Shown: positions 45,017 through 54,298 of the stretch, one piece after another
Numbering within the stretch: position 1 is the first letter of the stretch
Layout: every line of letters starts with the position of its first letter
NCBI RefSeq assembly: GCF_000702505.1
Contig: NZ_JNIM01000001.1
Coordinates: 4,750,327 to 4,814,326 of the forward strand
Direction: 5' to 3'
Length of the DNA: 64,000 nt
From: Thermogemmatispora carboxidivorans
Lineage (GTDB): Bacteria > Chloroflexota > Ktedonobacteria > Ktedonobacterales > Ktedonobacteraceae
Made by a program: the position numbers and the translations under genes
Notes under the pieces: generated by a model
The model's input: the letters and a program-made list of their open reading frames with translations, nothing else
The model's database searches: none
What the model was told of the DNA's origin: nothing

Positions 45017-46207
45017 TCATGAGGCGTCCCGCTGCACATGAGATCCGTGCCCATGTCCGTGAGAGGCTTCGGCTGACTCAGAAGGAGGCCGATTCATCAT
45101 GGCTAGCATGGCCGGGCCACCGGTGCGCAGAAAGCGGATAACGAGCACAGCGGCAAGCAAGAGGGCCAGCAAATTGAGCACCGTAGTGTAGTTCCACTGC
45201 AGTCCCTCACTGACAGCGGTCACCGTACGCTGCGTTGGAATGAGACCCAGGAGGCTAAAGAGCAGCTCCACCAGGTAGCCAGCGAGGGCCATTGTGACAT
45301 AGAAGGTCAGCAGCAGATAGCTGGCCACGTGCCAGCCGTAATACTTGCGGTAGATGTCGAGAATAGGCAGGACGATCAGATCAGCAAAGATGAAGCTGAC
45401 CAGGCCACCGAAGCTGATGCCACCGCGCCAGAGCACCGCCGCAAGGGGCACATTGCCTACAGAGCAGACAAAGCTGATAATGGCCACCAGTGGGCCAATC
45501 AGCGGCCCCTCGATGGCTGCCAGCGTCGGGTTACCGCTCAGGAAGAAGGTGCGCCAGAAGCTGTCAGGTACCCAGGCCGCTAAAGCCCCGGCAATGAGCA
45601 GTCCCAGCAGCACATCGGTCCAGATCGCCGCCCAGTCCATCACGAAATAATGGCTGATGGCCGTGAAGGCTCGCCCGCTCCAGAGACGGCGCCAGAATGG
45701 GCCGCTGGCCTCGACACTCATGTCCATCGCCGCATGGCCCTCCATGCGCCCGCTGAGGCCGCGCTCCGCCTGCTCTCTGGCTCGGGCTACCAGCCGGCGA
45801 CTGAGCGTGAGGCGGAAGATGAGCGCCAGCAGCATGACCATGATGAGGCCACCGAGATACTGCGCCAGCATGAAGGGCCAGCCCAGCAAGACCAGCAAGA
45901 TCAGGCCCAGCTCAATGACCAGATTGGTCGAGGCCAGCTCAAAGACCATCGCCGCGGTAAAACTGGCCCCCTTGCGAAAGAGCGAGCGCGCCAGGGCAAC
46001 CGCTGCATAGGAGCAGGAGCTGGAGGCGATGCCGAAAAGAGTGGCTAGCGCCAGATGTCGGGGAGACTCGCCTCCCAGGAGACGAGCCAGCGTTTTTCGG
46101 GCAACCACCGCCTGCACCAGTGCTGAGAGGGCAAAGCCTAAGACGAGCGGCCAGAGAATTTCCCAGAACATGCTGAAGGCGCTCAGCAGCGCCTGCACGA
46201 TAAACAT
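45017..46207 (-). CDS. UPF0718 family permease with His-rich tail
   Basis: 396 residues with about ten membrane helices in two blocks around a hydrophilic loop (about 145-175). The segments FGIASSSCSYAAVALARSLF and ISFVCSVGNVPLAAVLW, each with a membrane cysteine, are typical of UPF0718/DUF318 permeases, which include the organoarsenical exporter ArsP and YraQ-like proteins. The C-terminal tail carries the metal-binding-like HGHGHGSH. It follows the CbiMQO metal importer genes on the same strand after 185 bp. A metal or metalloid efflux role fits, but the substrate is open. Confidence 0.8.
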   Translation of the reverse strand: MFIVQALLSAFSMFWEILWPLVLGFALSALVQAVVARKTLARLLGGESPRHLALATLFGIASSSCSYAAVALARSLFRKGASFTAAMVFELASTNLVIELGLILLVLLGWPFMLAQYLGGLIMVMLLALIFRLTLSRRLVARAREQAERGLSGRMEGHAAMDMSVEASGPFWRRLWSGRAFTAISHYFVMDWAAIWTDVLLGLLIAGALAAWVPDSFWRTFFLSGNPTLAAIEGPLIGPLVAIISFVCSVGNVPLAAVLWRGGISFGGLVSFIFADLIVLPILDIYRKYYGWHVASYLLLTFYVTMALAGYLVELLFSLLGLIPTQRTVTAVSEGLQWNYTTVLNLLALLLAAVLVIRFLRTGGPAMLAMMNRPPSESAEASHGHGHGSHVQRDAS

Positions 46208-46392
46208 GGGCCTTTCCTTCCCTCCTTATCGCCCCCTGGTCACCTCAGAGCAAGCTGGCAAGCCTAGGCTTCCCAGAGAAAGATAGGCCACCCAGATCAT
46301 CCCTGTCAAGCTCATGAGCGGGTCAGGCGTAGTCAGGAGCGGGGACCGGCCCTCGCCTCCTGACCAGGGCTGCTGCCACGCCTGGCAGCAGG

Positions 46393-47244
46393 CTAGAGGG
46401 AAGAGGCCGCGGTATCGCTCGGCCTCTGCGGCTCCGCTTCGGCTTCCAGGGTCAGAGACCAGCTGCGATGCAGTTGGGGATGGATCAGATTGGCGCGCAC
46501 CAGCAGCGCCCGATCGCGCAAGATCTCCCCCGGCTGACCATCGGCCAGAATGCGCCGCTCCTCGCCCAGCACAATCACTCGCTGCGCAATCAAGGGCACA
46601 ATCTCTAGCTCGTGCGTCGCTGTAACGATAGTTCTCCCCTGCTCGCCCAGGCGACGGATCAAATTGACCAGCACCCACTTGGTACGCGGATCAAGCGAGG
46701 CCGTCGGCTCGTCCAGGAGGATGACCTCCGGCTGCAGCGAGAGAACCGAGGCAATGGCCGCTCGCTTCTTCTCGCCGCCCGATAGCTCAAAGGGGGCCCG
46801 GTCGGCCAGCTGACCGATCTCCATCAGCTCCAGCGCCTCCTGACAGCGCCGCTTGACCTCTTCGCGTGGCAGGCCAAGCTGCAGCGGCCCGAAGGCCACG
46901 TCATCAAAGACCGTGGCGCTGAAGAGCTGCACATCGGGATCTTGAAAGACTAGCCCAACCTGGCGATGAAAGGTAAAGGTCTCCTGCCCCGCCGCCACTG
47001 CCTTGATGTCGCGGCCCAAGGCTCGCATGCTTCCCTCCTCTGGCGCCAGCAGGCCATCGAGAAGCTTCAGCAGGGTCGATTTGCCACTCCCATTGGCTCC
47101 CAAGAGCGCAATCTGCTCACCGTGGCTAATCTCCAAATCGATGCCGTCAAGGGCCAGATGTCGACCGTGATAGCGATAGCGCACCCCACGCAGCCGATAG
47201 ATGACGGTGCCCGGTTGGAGTGTCGAAGCCTGGGTCTCACTCAT
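46393..47244 (-). CDS. cbiO: Energy-coupling factor ATPase, CbiO-like
   Basis: 283 residues. An ABC ATPase with Walker A GANGSGKST, Q-loop VFQDPDVQLFS (the FQ..D.QLF form typical of ECF/CbiO ATPases), signature FELSGGEKKR, Walker B EVILLDEPTASLD and the switch His in TATHE. It powers uptake of cobalt or nickel (or another metal) with CbiM and CbiQ at the membrane. Its start overlaps the cbiQ stop by 4 bp. Only one ATPase gene is present, as usual for the group I cobalt/nickel systems. Confidence 0.92.
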   Translation of the reverse strand: MSETQASTLQPGTVIYRLRGVRYRYHGRHLALDGIDLEISHGEQIALLGANGSGKSTLLKLLDGLLAPEEGSMRALGRDIKAVAAGQETFTFHRQVGLVFQDPDVQLFSATVFDDVAFGPLQLGLPREEVKRRCQEALELMEIGQLADRAPFELSGGEKKRAAIASVLSLQPEVILLDEPTASLDPRTKWVLVNLIRRLGEQGRTIVTATHELEIVPLIAQRVIVLGEERRILADGQPGEILRDRALLVRANLIHPQLHRSWSLTLEAEAEPQRPSDTAASSL

Positions 47245-48182
47245 AGCAGCACCCTCCCTAAGAAAAAGAGACCAATCGCCAGCAGCGCCGCGCCCAGCAG
47301 CGCCAAGACATCCCCACTCCGCAGGCGATAATCGCTATAGGTGCGAATCGTCCCCGTGAAGCCGCGCGCACACATGGCAGCATAGACCTCATTGCTCATC
47401 TGGAAGGAGCGATTCATCAAGGTCACCAGGGCGGTCACAATCCAGGCCCGCTGCTCCCCGCCGCTGGTGAAGCCCACCGTACGGCTCTTGCGGGCCTCGA
47501 AGAAGCCGTTGACCGTATGCAAAAAGAGGAAAATATAGCGGTAGGTCATCGAGAGCAGTAGAATAAAGATCTGGGGTACATGTAAGATCTGCAGGCTTTT
47601 GAGCAGATCAGCCCAGCGCGTCGTCAGAATCAAGAGAACGGCCAGCGAGACGGCGTCACCCACGCGCATGACGAAGACGGCAGCCCCCAGCAGACTGGCC
47701 GGGGTTGGACCCAGGTGCAACGGTCCCAGGTCCAGCTCAAAGAGGCGCGGCCCACCGCTGGTGAAGAAGATCGAAGGCAAGATGACAACGCCTGCGAAAA
47801 AGGGTATGCCCAGCCAGACCCGACGCACAAAGAAATCAAAGGGCAAGAGACTGGCTCGCGCCACCAGCAAGAGCAGACCATACAGTAGCAGCAGTACCAG
47901 GAGCGAATGAGAGAGACTGGCGGCCAGCACCGTCACCATGAACATCCCTATCTTGATGCGCGGATCAAGGCCCTGCAGCCAGCCTGGACGGCGCGCGTGC
48001 TCCTCTGTAAAGACCGCACGCTCAATGGCCTCCGTCACCCCAGCCAGCGTCTGCTCCACCCAGCCAAGCTGGCGCCGCAGCTGACGCCGCTCCCGACGAG
48101 AGAAAGTCAAAGGCTCGACCTCTTGCCCGCGGGAGACCTGACCCCCAACCTGACCACCGTCAGCCTCTGCTTCCAGGCTCAT
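47241..48182 (-). CDS. cbiQ: Energy-coupling factor transmembrane protein, CbiQ-like
   Basis: 313 residues. After a helical N-terminal segment (about 1-60) it has about five membrane helices and the conserved coupling motifs of ECF T-components (FFEARKSRTVG and MCARGFTGTIR), which touch the ATPase. It transmits ATP hydrolysis to the substrate-binding CbiM. The start and stop overlap the neighbours by 4 bp, so cbiM, cbiQ and cbiO form one operon. The N-terminal extension is longer than usual. Confidence 0.9.
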   Translation of the reverse strand: MSLEAEADGGQVGGQVSRGQEVEPLTFSRRERRQLRRQLGWVEQTLAGVTEAIERAVFTEEHARRPGWLQGLDPRIKIGMFMVTVLAASLSHSLLVLLLLYGLLLLVARASLLPFDFFVRRVWLGIPFFAGVVILPSIFFTSGGPRLFELDLGPLHLGPTPASLLGAAVFVMRVGDAVSLAVLLILTTRWADLLKSLQILHVPQIFILLLSMTYRYIFLFLHTVNGFFEARKSRTVGFTSGGEQRAWIVTALVTLMNRSFQMSNEVYAAMCARGFTGTIRTYSDYRLRSGDVLALLGAALLAIGLFFLGRVLL

Positions 48183-49492
48183 AGCGCCCCCTCACGCGGC
48201 TGCGCCGGCTTCCCACTGACTTCAGCCTCCCCCCCACCACGACCAGTCAGGCGGCGTATCAGTAGCATCAAGCCCGAGACCACCAGTACCAGCAGGAGAA
48301 TCCCGATGATACCGCTGATCTCGTAGCCTAACGCCGCATGCCATAGAGGGGCATTCGGCGCCGTAAAGAAGTCAGCGTTGATAGTGTAGCCACTCAAGGG
48401 CGCGTTCCAGAGACCATTGAGATCGCGTAGTCCCTGGGGAATGTAGCCGAAAGCCTGCTGCACATCCTCGGGGCTGCCCTCCCCAAAGGCGAAACCGGGC
48501 GCAATCAGACCCAACGGCGCGAAAATGGCCAAGGCCATAAAGAAGGTTCCCACTCGTTTCAGACGGGCTGGCAACAGCAACCAGGTCAAAGGCAAGAGCA
48601 CCACCGCGATGCCCAGCACAATCAGCAGCATGATGCCCACATCGGGCCAGCTCACCTGCGACCAATCTGCCCCAAAGAGATGGTCAAGACGTCCCCCACC
48701 GGTAATCAGGCCCGCAATAAAGAGCAGGACGAGTGCCAGGGGAACCGCCAGCGCGAAGATGCGCCAGAGTGGCAGCGCCTGCGCCTCGCCGGTGGGAACA
48801 TCGCCGCCGCTCACTACCTCGCGCAGCGCTGTGAGCAAGGCAGGATGCTGCTTCTGAATGTAGGCAAAGCCAAGGGCCGTAATCAGCGCCTCGACCAGCG
48901 AGGCCCCAAAGGCGTGCGAGAGCAGCATTGCGGGAATGGCCACACCCAGCGGATAGGGACTATAGAGCGGGTGCCCATTCTGCTGAAAGAGCACAGGCTG
49001 CAATCCCAGCTCGATGCCAACAGCCAGAGCCGCCGCCGTAATCCCGACGTAGGAGCCGATGGCCGCCGCCCAAATACGCCGCGTTGACAGCACCGGCGAG
49101 CGACCCGCAATCACGCGATAGGTATAGTAACCAACAAAGGGCAGGATGACGCCCATATTCAAACAATTGGCGAAAATAGCGAGAATGCCCCCATCGCCGA
49201 AGAAAAGCGCCTGGATAATCAGGGCCACACTCACACAGAGCATGGCCGCCCAGGGGCCGAGCACAATAGCGATCAAGGTGCCCCCAACCCCGTGGGCCGT
49301 CGTCCCCCCGGGCACCGGCACATTAAACATCATGATGGTGAAGGAGAGGGCCGAAAAGATGGCCATCAGCGGCACGGTCCGCCGATTGAGCACATCACGC
49401 ACCTTATGGGTGGCTACCGCCCAGGCAGGGATCGTCACCACACCAGAGCCGAGGGAAAAGACAGGCGAGAGATAACCGTCGGGTATGTGCAT
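48179..49492 (-). CDS. cbiM: CbiM-type metal-binding membrane component fused to a PDGLE/CbiN-like part
   Basis: About 437 residues. It starts MHIPDGYLSP, and the free N-terminal Met-His is the metal-binding site of CbiM/NikM proteins, which strongly supports the start at 49492 (CGGAGG upstream) rather than 49537. The first 220 residues form the CbiM fold, including GGTTAHGVGG. The C-terminal 150 residues contain two membrane helices around an outside loop (WSQVSWPDV onward, and PEDVQQAFGYIPQGL), resembling the PDGLE/CbiN small component, so the accessory subunit is fused here. It is preceded by a promoter and a Fur-family operator. The metal could be Co, Ni or Zn. Confidence 0.88.
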   Translation of the reverse strand: MHIPDGYLSPVFSLGSGVVTIPAWAVATHKVRDVLNRRTVPLMAIFSALSFTIMMFNVPVPGGTTAHGVGGTLIAIVLGPWAAMLCVSVALIIQALFFGDGGILAIFANCLNMGVILPFVGYYTYRVIAGRSPVLSTRRIWAAAIGSYVGITAAALAVGIELGLQPVLFQQNGHPLYSPYPLGVAIPAMLLSHAFGASLVEALITALGFAYIQKQHPALLTALREVVSGGDVPTGEAQALPLWRIFALAVPLALVLLFIAGLITGGGRLDHLFGADWSQVSWPDVGIMLLIVLGIAVVLLPLTWLLLPARLKRVGTFFMALAIFAPLGLIAPGFAFGEGSPEDVQQAFGYIPQGLRDLNGLWNAPLSGYTINADFFTAPNAPLWHAALGYEISGIIGILLLVLVVSGLMLLIRRLTGRGGGEAEVSGKPAQPREGAL

Positions 49493-49643
49493 GGCAGGAA
49501 CCTCCGTAACCCGCTCAGAAAAGAGACCACCGCCCAACTGCAGAGGAAGAGCGCAAAACGCACAGAATGCCGCCCGCCAGGCTGGCTACTTGTCAACTGC
49601 CCCTCCTCACCTGGTGTCGGCCATAGCTGCTTGTCAGATGCAA

Positions 49644-49660
49644 TTGCAAATCATTCTCAA
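49644..49660 (-). promoter_or_regulatory. Fur-family (Fur/Zur/Nur) operator before cbiM
   Basis: TTGCAAATCATTCTCAA is a palindrome with TG..AAT on one side, one centre base and ATT..CA on the other, the 7-1-7 pattern of Fur-family boxes. It begins about 12 bp after the -10, so a metal-loaded regulator would block transcription. Confidence 0.6.
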
Positions 49661-49672
49661 TAACTACAGGTA

Positions 49673-49702
49673 AGTATAGGGAACAGGTTGCTTGCCTGTC
49701 AA
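49673..49702 (-). promoter_or_regulatory. Promoter of the cbiMQO operon
   Basis: On the minus strand TTGACA (49697-49702), 18 bp, TATACT (49673-49678). The start site is expected at about 49666, right at the edge of the operator. Confidence 0.7.
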
Positions 49703-49818
49703 GGGCAGCCTGGCCCAGGCGCGCCTGGCCTGGCCTTTGTCAGCCGGCTTCAAGCAGTAGCGAGAAGGGGAGTAGAGCCAGCTCAGATGAAGATCCAGAT
49801 CAGCGAACAAAGGAGAAG

Positions 49819-49852
49819 GCGGGGGAAGCGGAGCAGTTGCTCCTTCCCCCGC
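49819..49852 (-). terminator. Probable terminator of the cellulase unit
   Basis: GCGGGGGAAG (49819-49828) pairs with CTTCCCCCGC (49843-49852), with an inner GAGCA/TGCTC stem. On the minus strand it is followed by CTTCTCCTTTGTTC. It is about 150 bp beyond the cellulase stop; the rest of 49703-50000 shows no gene. Confidence 0.5.
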
Positions 49853-50000
49853 CCCGCTTCCAGGGTAGGTGCTCGTGCTCGTTCGTATCCAGCAGGGGCG
49901 CTTAGATAAGCTCCTTCATACCATAGCCCTCCTCCCGCTGAGGAGCGAACAGACACAGCCGTGTCCATAAGCCAGACCAGCCGGTCCAGCCCGGTCCGCC

Positions 50001-52166
50001 TCACTGGGGAGCTGGCAAAGAACCAGTCGAACCACACTGGCCGCTCCCGCTACCAGAGGGAACCGCCAGCGGGCCGGCCTCGACAAAGCAGAGAAAGCTA
50101 TATTCTTTGCTTGCATTGCCCAGGCCATTGTACTGGCCATTGAGCAAGCCATAGCTATCCTCGCCATTCAGGGCCCAGTAGGTCCAGTTCAGATTACTCA
50201 CAGCCACACCCGAGCCCCCAGAGCCATAGCTGCTCTTGATGAAGTTGATCAGGTCCGTAAACCACTGACCTTGCGAACCTGCGCCGCTAGAGACCAGATC
50301 GCTGGCGCTGTTGCCGGTGCCAAATTCGCCAATCCAGACCGGAGCGGAGCTATAGGGCTGGGCGCCTGTATTGCTCCAGGGATAGCCGCTATGGCCAGGC
50401 CAGCTCGGATTGATCCCGTTCGGCGTCGCAATATAGGCCCAATTACTCGTCCAGACATCCACCAGGCTGGAGCCAGAGCAGCCGCTCTTATAGCAGGTGT
50501 TACTGTTGAACCAGCTCTGTGGATAGAGCGTCGGACCATACTCGTGCGCTGAGTAGACCACCTGATTATTGACCGCCGGCCCCAGGCTGTTGGCGCTGCC
50601 GCCAGCATTGAGGACGATGGGAGCGCCCGCATTATTGCTATTGCCATTGACCCCCTGCAGGCTGCCCCCCCACCAGGTGCTGGAGTAGGGACCGTTCGCC
50701 TGCGTTCCCGAGGACGTCGGATAGGCTGAGACCCCCTCGACAAAGATCAAAGGATAGCTCCAGCTGTGGCTCTGGGCATCGCCGAGCAAGGTATCGGCAG
50801 CGCGCTCCGCAGCCAGGCGCCAATCGTGGCAGGATGAGGTCACCACACAGGCCGGGGCAAACGGATTCGGATTTGGGTTGCTGGCTGGATCAATGCCATC
50901 GCCCGAACCCCATTGAGCGCCGCTGGCGTACTGATTGGGATAGGTCCCCTCCACATGCGGCTCATTGCGCAGGTCATAGCCCAAGACGATCGGCCACCCA
51001 TCGGAGGCCAGATAATTCACCGTCACCGTATCCGTTGCTCCCAGCGTCTGGGGGACACCATGTACCCAGCGTTGGACACTCACCCAGTCGTTGATCCACC
51101 TGCTCTCGGGATAGGCCGAGGTATACCACAGCCCGCTCTGCTCGGCGGACTCTCCTGCCTCCGAGCGGTGATTGTCGAGAATCACATGCAGGCCAATAGA
51201 GCCGGCATAGTTGATGATCTTGGCCAGGATATCACGCGCATGCAGCCCCACACACGACGGACAGCCGACATCGTTCTGCGGTATCGGATCAGACTCCCAC
51301 ATCTGATTAGAGAAGGGAATGCGCAGGGTATTGTAGCCATAGCTCTTGACCAGGTTGAGAATCGTCGAAATATCATACGACCACAACCCGTGCGCCACAG
51401 AGTCGGGAGTCTCGAAGCCATACCAGTTGATGCCACTGATGATGAACTGGCTGCCATTGGGCGCCAGGATCTTCGTGCCGCTGGTCCTCCAGCCTCCGCT
51501 GGCGCTCCCCCCACCAGAGCCCGGCGTGGGCGTCAGCGTCGGCGTCGGCGTGGGACTGGCCCCACCGGGCTCCGTACCCCAGACCAGTTGCCCGTTGAGA
51601 TAGAGCGTTACCTGGCTCCACGGGGCATAGCTCGTCTGCGTGGCGCTCCACGAATAGTCGTTGGCCTGGTTGTAGTTGCTCCAGTCGCTCTTGTTGAAGC
51701 GCACCTGGATCTCACCACTGTTACCGCCAGGTACAATGCTCCCCGCCGCACTGCTGAAACCGACCTGAAGATAGGTGTCAGCACTCGCTGTGGGAGCGCT
51801 CATCAGCACAAAGGTGCCGGCGAGATTGCTGCAACCAACCGCCGCATAGTCACACCAGAATTGCTGCGACTGGCTGCCGTCCTTCGTATACCAATAGCGG
51901 ATGGTCAGGCTGCTGAGGGCGACACTGGAGCTGGTATTGTTGACGATCTCAAAGTGAGGGCGAGGCGTATTGGTGGTGGCACTGGTATTGGCATCGGCAT
52001 ACTCGAGAACCAGCCCGGAGGGAGCAGGCTGCGCATGGCTAATGCGCGCCGCGCCGAGCGCCACACCCAGCGAACTGAGTAGCAGCACCCCGAGCAGGAG
52101 CGTCCCGACCCACCAGCGTCCTTGCAGAGGCCGCAGACGCGAGCGCGAAAAGAAGGATGGCTTCAT
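50001..52166 (-). CDS. Secreted cellulase: CBM3 plus GH5 catalytic domain
   Basis: About 721 residues. A signal peptide (about 1-45, ending near ARISHA) leads to a family 3 cellulose-binding module (about 48-195: GLVLEYADANTSATTNTPRP and the FWCDYAAVGC region). A Pro/Thr linker (about 200-215) joins it to a GH5 domain that starts ISGINWYGFETPD, typical of the GH5 endoglucanase group. The acid/base Glu is in GYDLRNEPH (about 395) and the nucleophile Glu in PVWIGEFG (about 615). It should cut beta-1,4-glucans outside the cell. The ATG at 52166 has AAGGAGA 9 bp upstream. It lies downstream of the second cellulase on the same strand, after 320 bp without a clear promoter, so read-through from the LacI-controlled promoter is possible. 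Confidence 0.92.
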   Translation of the reverse strand: MKPSFFSRSRLRPLQGRWWVGTLLLGVLLLSSLGVALGAARISHAQPAPSGLVLEYADANTSATTNTPRPHFEIVNNTSSSVALSSLTIRYWYTKDGSQSQQFWCDYAAVGCSNLAGTFVLMSAPTASADTYLQVGFSSAAGSIVPGGNSGEIQVRFNKSDWSNYNQANDYSWSATQTSYAPWSQVTLYLNGQLVWGTEPGGASPTPTPTLTPTPGSGGGSASGGWRTSGTKILAPNGSQFIISGINWYGFETPDSVAHGLWSYDISTILNLVKSYGYNTLRIPFSNQMWESDPIPQNDVGCPSCVGLHARDILAKIINYAGSIGLHVILDNHRSEAGESAEQSGLWYTSAYPESRWINDWVSVQRWVHGVPQTLGATDTVTVNYLASDGWPIVLGYDLRNEPHVEGTYPNQYASGAQWGSGDGIDPASNPNPNPFAPACVVTSSCHDWRLAAERAADTLLGDAQSHSWSYPLIFVEGVSAYPTSSGTQANGPYSSTWWGGSLQGVNGNSNNAGAPIVLNAGGSANSLGPAVNNQVVYSAHEYGPTLYPQSWFNSNTCYKSGCSGSSLVDVWTSNWAYIATPNGINPSWPGHSGYPWSNTGAQPYSSAPVWIGEFGTGNSASDLVSSGAGSQGQWFTDLINFIKSSYGSGGSGVAVSNLNWTYWALNGEDSYGLLNGQYNGLGNASKEYSFLCFVEAGPLAVPSGSGSGQCGSTGSLPAPQ

Positions 52167-52489
52167 GCCCAATGTCTCCTTAAGATGCGTCCAGAGCCAG
52201 TGAATTCCTCCAGCTCATCCAGTGGAGAGGCGGAACGGAAGGCGGTCACCCGGACCGGGCCGGCCAGGCCAGCGCCAGGAACTGGGCCGACGAGGATCAG
52301 GCTCACTCAGACGAGCGCCTTTCTCCCCACCTGCATCGACCTGGAGCCTGCAACCAACCTGCCCAACCTCCGCCCGCCTCATCCACACTTGCGGTAGCCG
52401 CTCACACGGCCAATCTATGGACATACCAGCAGGCGCGTCCTTGCGGTAATAGCCATCCCTGACCTGCTGCTGGTATCAAGGCTGCCAGG
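52167..52489. other. Gap between the two cellulase genes
   Basis: No gene, LacI-type box or convincing promoter was found. The sequence is GC-rich and featureless. Confidence 0.3.
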
Positions 52490-54088
52490 TCAGACGACGC
52501 TGCAGCTGACGCCATTGAGCGAGAAACTTGTCGGCGCAGGATTGCTGCCGGTCCAGCTGGCCAGAAAACCCGGTGGTGAGCTAAGTGTGCCGCCCGCCGG
52601 GATCTGGGCGTTGTAGGAGGCATTGGTAATCGTTACCTGCGCCCCTTGTTGCGTGTAGCTCCCGTTCCAGAGCTGGGTAATCTGCTGACCAGCCGCGAAG
52701 CTGAAACGTAAGGTCCAGCCGTTAATAGAACTGCTGCCCGTATTAGTAATGCTGATACTGGCCTGGAAGCCGCCCGGCCATTGACCGACCACACTATAGT
52801 GCACTTGACACGAAGCGCCAGCACCTGGCGTGGGAGACGGCGTCGGCGATGGGGTAGCCGTCGGGGTCACTGTCGGACGCGGCGTCGGGGTTGGGGTCGG
52901 CGACGGCGCCGTGGTCGCCGTGGGCGACGGCGTCGGAGACGGCGTCGGTGTGCTGCCACCACCACCACTGGCCAGAGCAATCAGATGATCGTGTAGACCC
53001 TGCCCATAGGCCGTGGGCGTGCCATTGTAATTGCTGATCAGCGCAGGGAAGGAGCTGCAATCGTAGGTGTCCCAGGCCCAGCCAAGATAGCTAATGCCAT
53101 GCTGGTCAAACCAGGCCATCGCCGTGTCAATAAAGCCATGCGCACAGTCGTTCTCGCCGATCTCACCAGCAACGACCGGCACCTGGGCAGCAACCGGAGC
53201 AACCTGGGAGTCCCAGCAGCTCGTGCTGCTGCAAGCGTTGAAATTATACAGGTGGAAAGAGGCTACCAGATTGTTGAGCGGGTCAGTGGGCTTGTACTGC
53301 AGCCACTGCGAGAGGTTGTTAGAGTAGGCCAGACCTCCTAGCATGATCACATTGGTAGCCCCCGTGGCCCGCACCGTGTTGATCAGGGTCTGCATGCCAG
53401 CTACGGCAAAACCAACGTCGCTACAAGGGCTGGCGTTGGCCGCCGTGCTGCCGTCACGCCAACAGGCCCAACTGCTGGTGTATGGCTCATTGTAAAGGTC
53501 GAAGACGACGGAACTGTTGTTCTTGAAAGCGTTGGCTACCGACGTCCAGAAAGCCGGAGCATGGTCTAGATCGGGCATCGGCTGCTGCCCGTTGGCCTGC
53601 TGGCTGCCCGGAGCGTTCCAATGCAAGTCGAGAATGACAATAAGATTGTCAGATGTCAATGTATTAACAAAGTTGATGACCTGCTGCTGATAGGTGGCAG
53701 CCGAGTACTGGGCGGCAGGATAGCCGTTGATGCCAAGCCAGCAGTCCTCGTTCAAGGGGATGCGCACCGCGTTGATATCCCAGCTCAGCATGGCATTGAT
53801 GGCGTTGGTGTCCACCGGCCCATCGAACACGGTGGTGGCAGTGCTGCTGCGACACATGTACTCTGCGCCAGAACGATTCACGCCAAGCGCTCGCACAACC
53901 TGGTTCTGCCCATTGAGCAAGCGATTACCAGAGACGTGCAGCCCCGTCACCGACGGCGCCGCATGAGCACGTAAAGCCTGCGATCTGACTCCTAGATAGG
54001 TGGCAAGGGAGAAGGACGCCAGAACGAGCAGGAGAGAGAGCGCCGCGTACCTCAGCCGAGGCCAGCGACACACGGATGGTGTGGCCAT
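52490..54088 (-). CDS. Secreted cellulase: GH5 catalytic domain plus CBM2
   Basis: 532 residues. A signal peptide (about 1-44), then a GH5 domain (about 46-375) with RALGVNRSGAEYMC, the acid/base Glu201 (LYNEPY) and the nucleophile Glu309 (VVAGEIGEND). A Pro/Thr/Ser linker of about 50 residues (378-428), coded by a visibly repetitive tract at about 52826-52955, leads to a family 2 cellulose-binding module starting CQVHYSVVGQWPGGFQASIS and ending at its second Cys (SCSVV). The order is the reverse of the neighbouring cellulase. The ATG at 54088 follows AAAAGGGGGG. Its promoter carries the LacI-type box array, so it should be induced by cellulose breakdown products. Confidence 0.92.
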   Translation of the reverse strand: MATPSVCRWPRLRYAALSLLLVLASFSLATYLGVRSQALRAHAAPSVTGLHVSGNRLLNGQNQVVRALGVNRSGAEYMCRSSTATTVFDGPVDTNAINAMLSWDINAVRIPLNEDCWLGINGYPAAQYSAATYQQQVINFVNTLTSDNLIVILDLHWNAPGSQQANGQQPMPDLDHAPAFWTSVANAFKNNSSVVFDLYNEPYTSSWACWRDGSTAANASPCSDVGFAVAGMQTLINTVRATGATNVIMLGGLAYSNNLSQWLQYKPTDPLNNLVASFHLYNFNACSSTSCWDSQVAPVAAQVPVVAGEIGENDCAHGFIDTAMAWFDQHGISYLGWAWDTYDCSSFPALISNYNGTPTAYGQGLHDHLIALASGGGGSTPTPSPTPSPTATTAPSPTPTPTPRPTVTPTATPSPTPSPTPGAGASCQVHYSVVGQWPGGFQASISITNTGSSSINGWTLRFSFAAGQQITQLWNGSYTQQGAQVTITNASYNAQIPAGGTLSSPPGFLASWTGSNPAPTSFSLNGVSCSVV

Positions 54089-54227
54089 AGGTCCCCCCTT
54101 TTGATAGATCAAAGAGGTAGCTTCCTTGCTTACCGGGGTCGCGCCTCCCTGCGACAGAGATGGCACCAGGCCCGGCTCGCTCGCCGTGGTCCTCTTTATC
54201 CCGTGGCTCCAGTTCTACCACAGCGTC

Positions 54228-54263
54228 GTAAACGGTATCGTAAACGATACCGTAAACGTTTAC
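54228..54263 (-). promoter_or_regulatory. Three-box LacI-type operator of the cellulase gene
   Basis: Read on the minus strand: box 1 GTAAACGTTTAC (54263-54252, a perfect palindrome), box 2 GGTATCGTTTAC (54251-54240), box 3 GATACCGTTTAC (54239-54228). All are 12 bp with a CG centre and adjoin without gaps. The array begins 6 bp after the -10. Confidence 0.75.
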
Positions 54264-54269
54264 GAAGTA

Positions 54270-54298
54270 ACTATACCGCCAGCTCTGGCTTTTGTCAA
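54270..54298 (-). promoter_or_regulatory. Promoter of the GH5-CBM2 cellulase gene
   Basis: On the minus strand TTGACA (54298-54293), 17 bp, TATAGT (54275-54270). The start site would fall inside the operator array. Confidence 0.75.

Noticed and set aside
52826-52955. Short repeats that could suggest a CRISPR array or minisatellite
   Set aside because: They code in frame for the Pro/Thr/Ser linker of the GH5-CBM2 cellulase and have no spacer structure.
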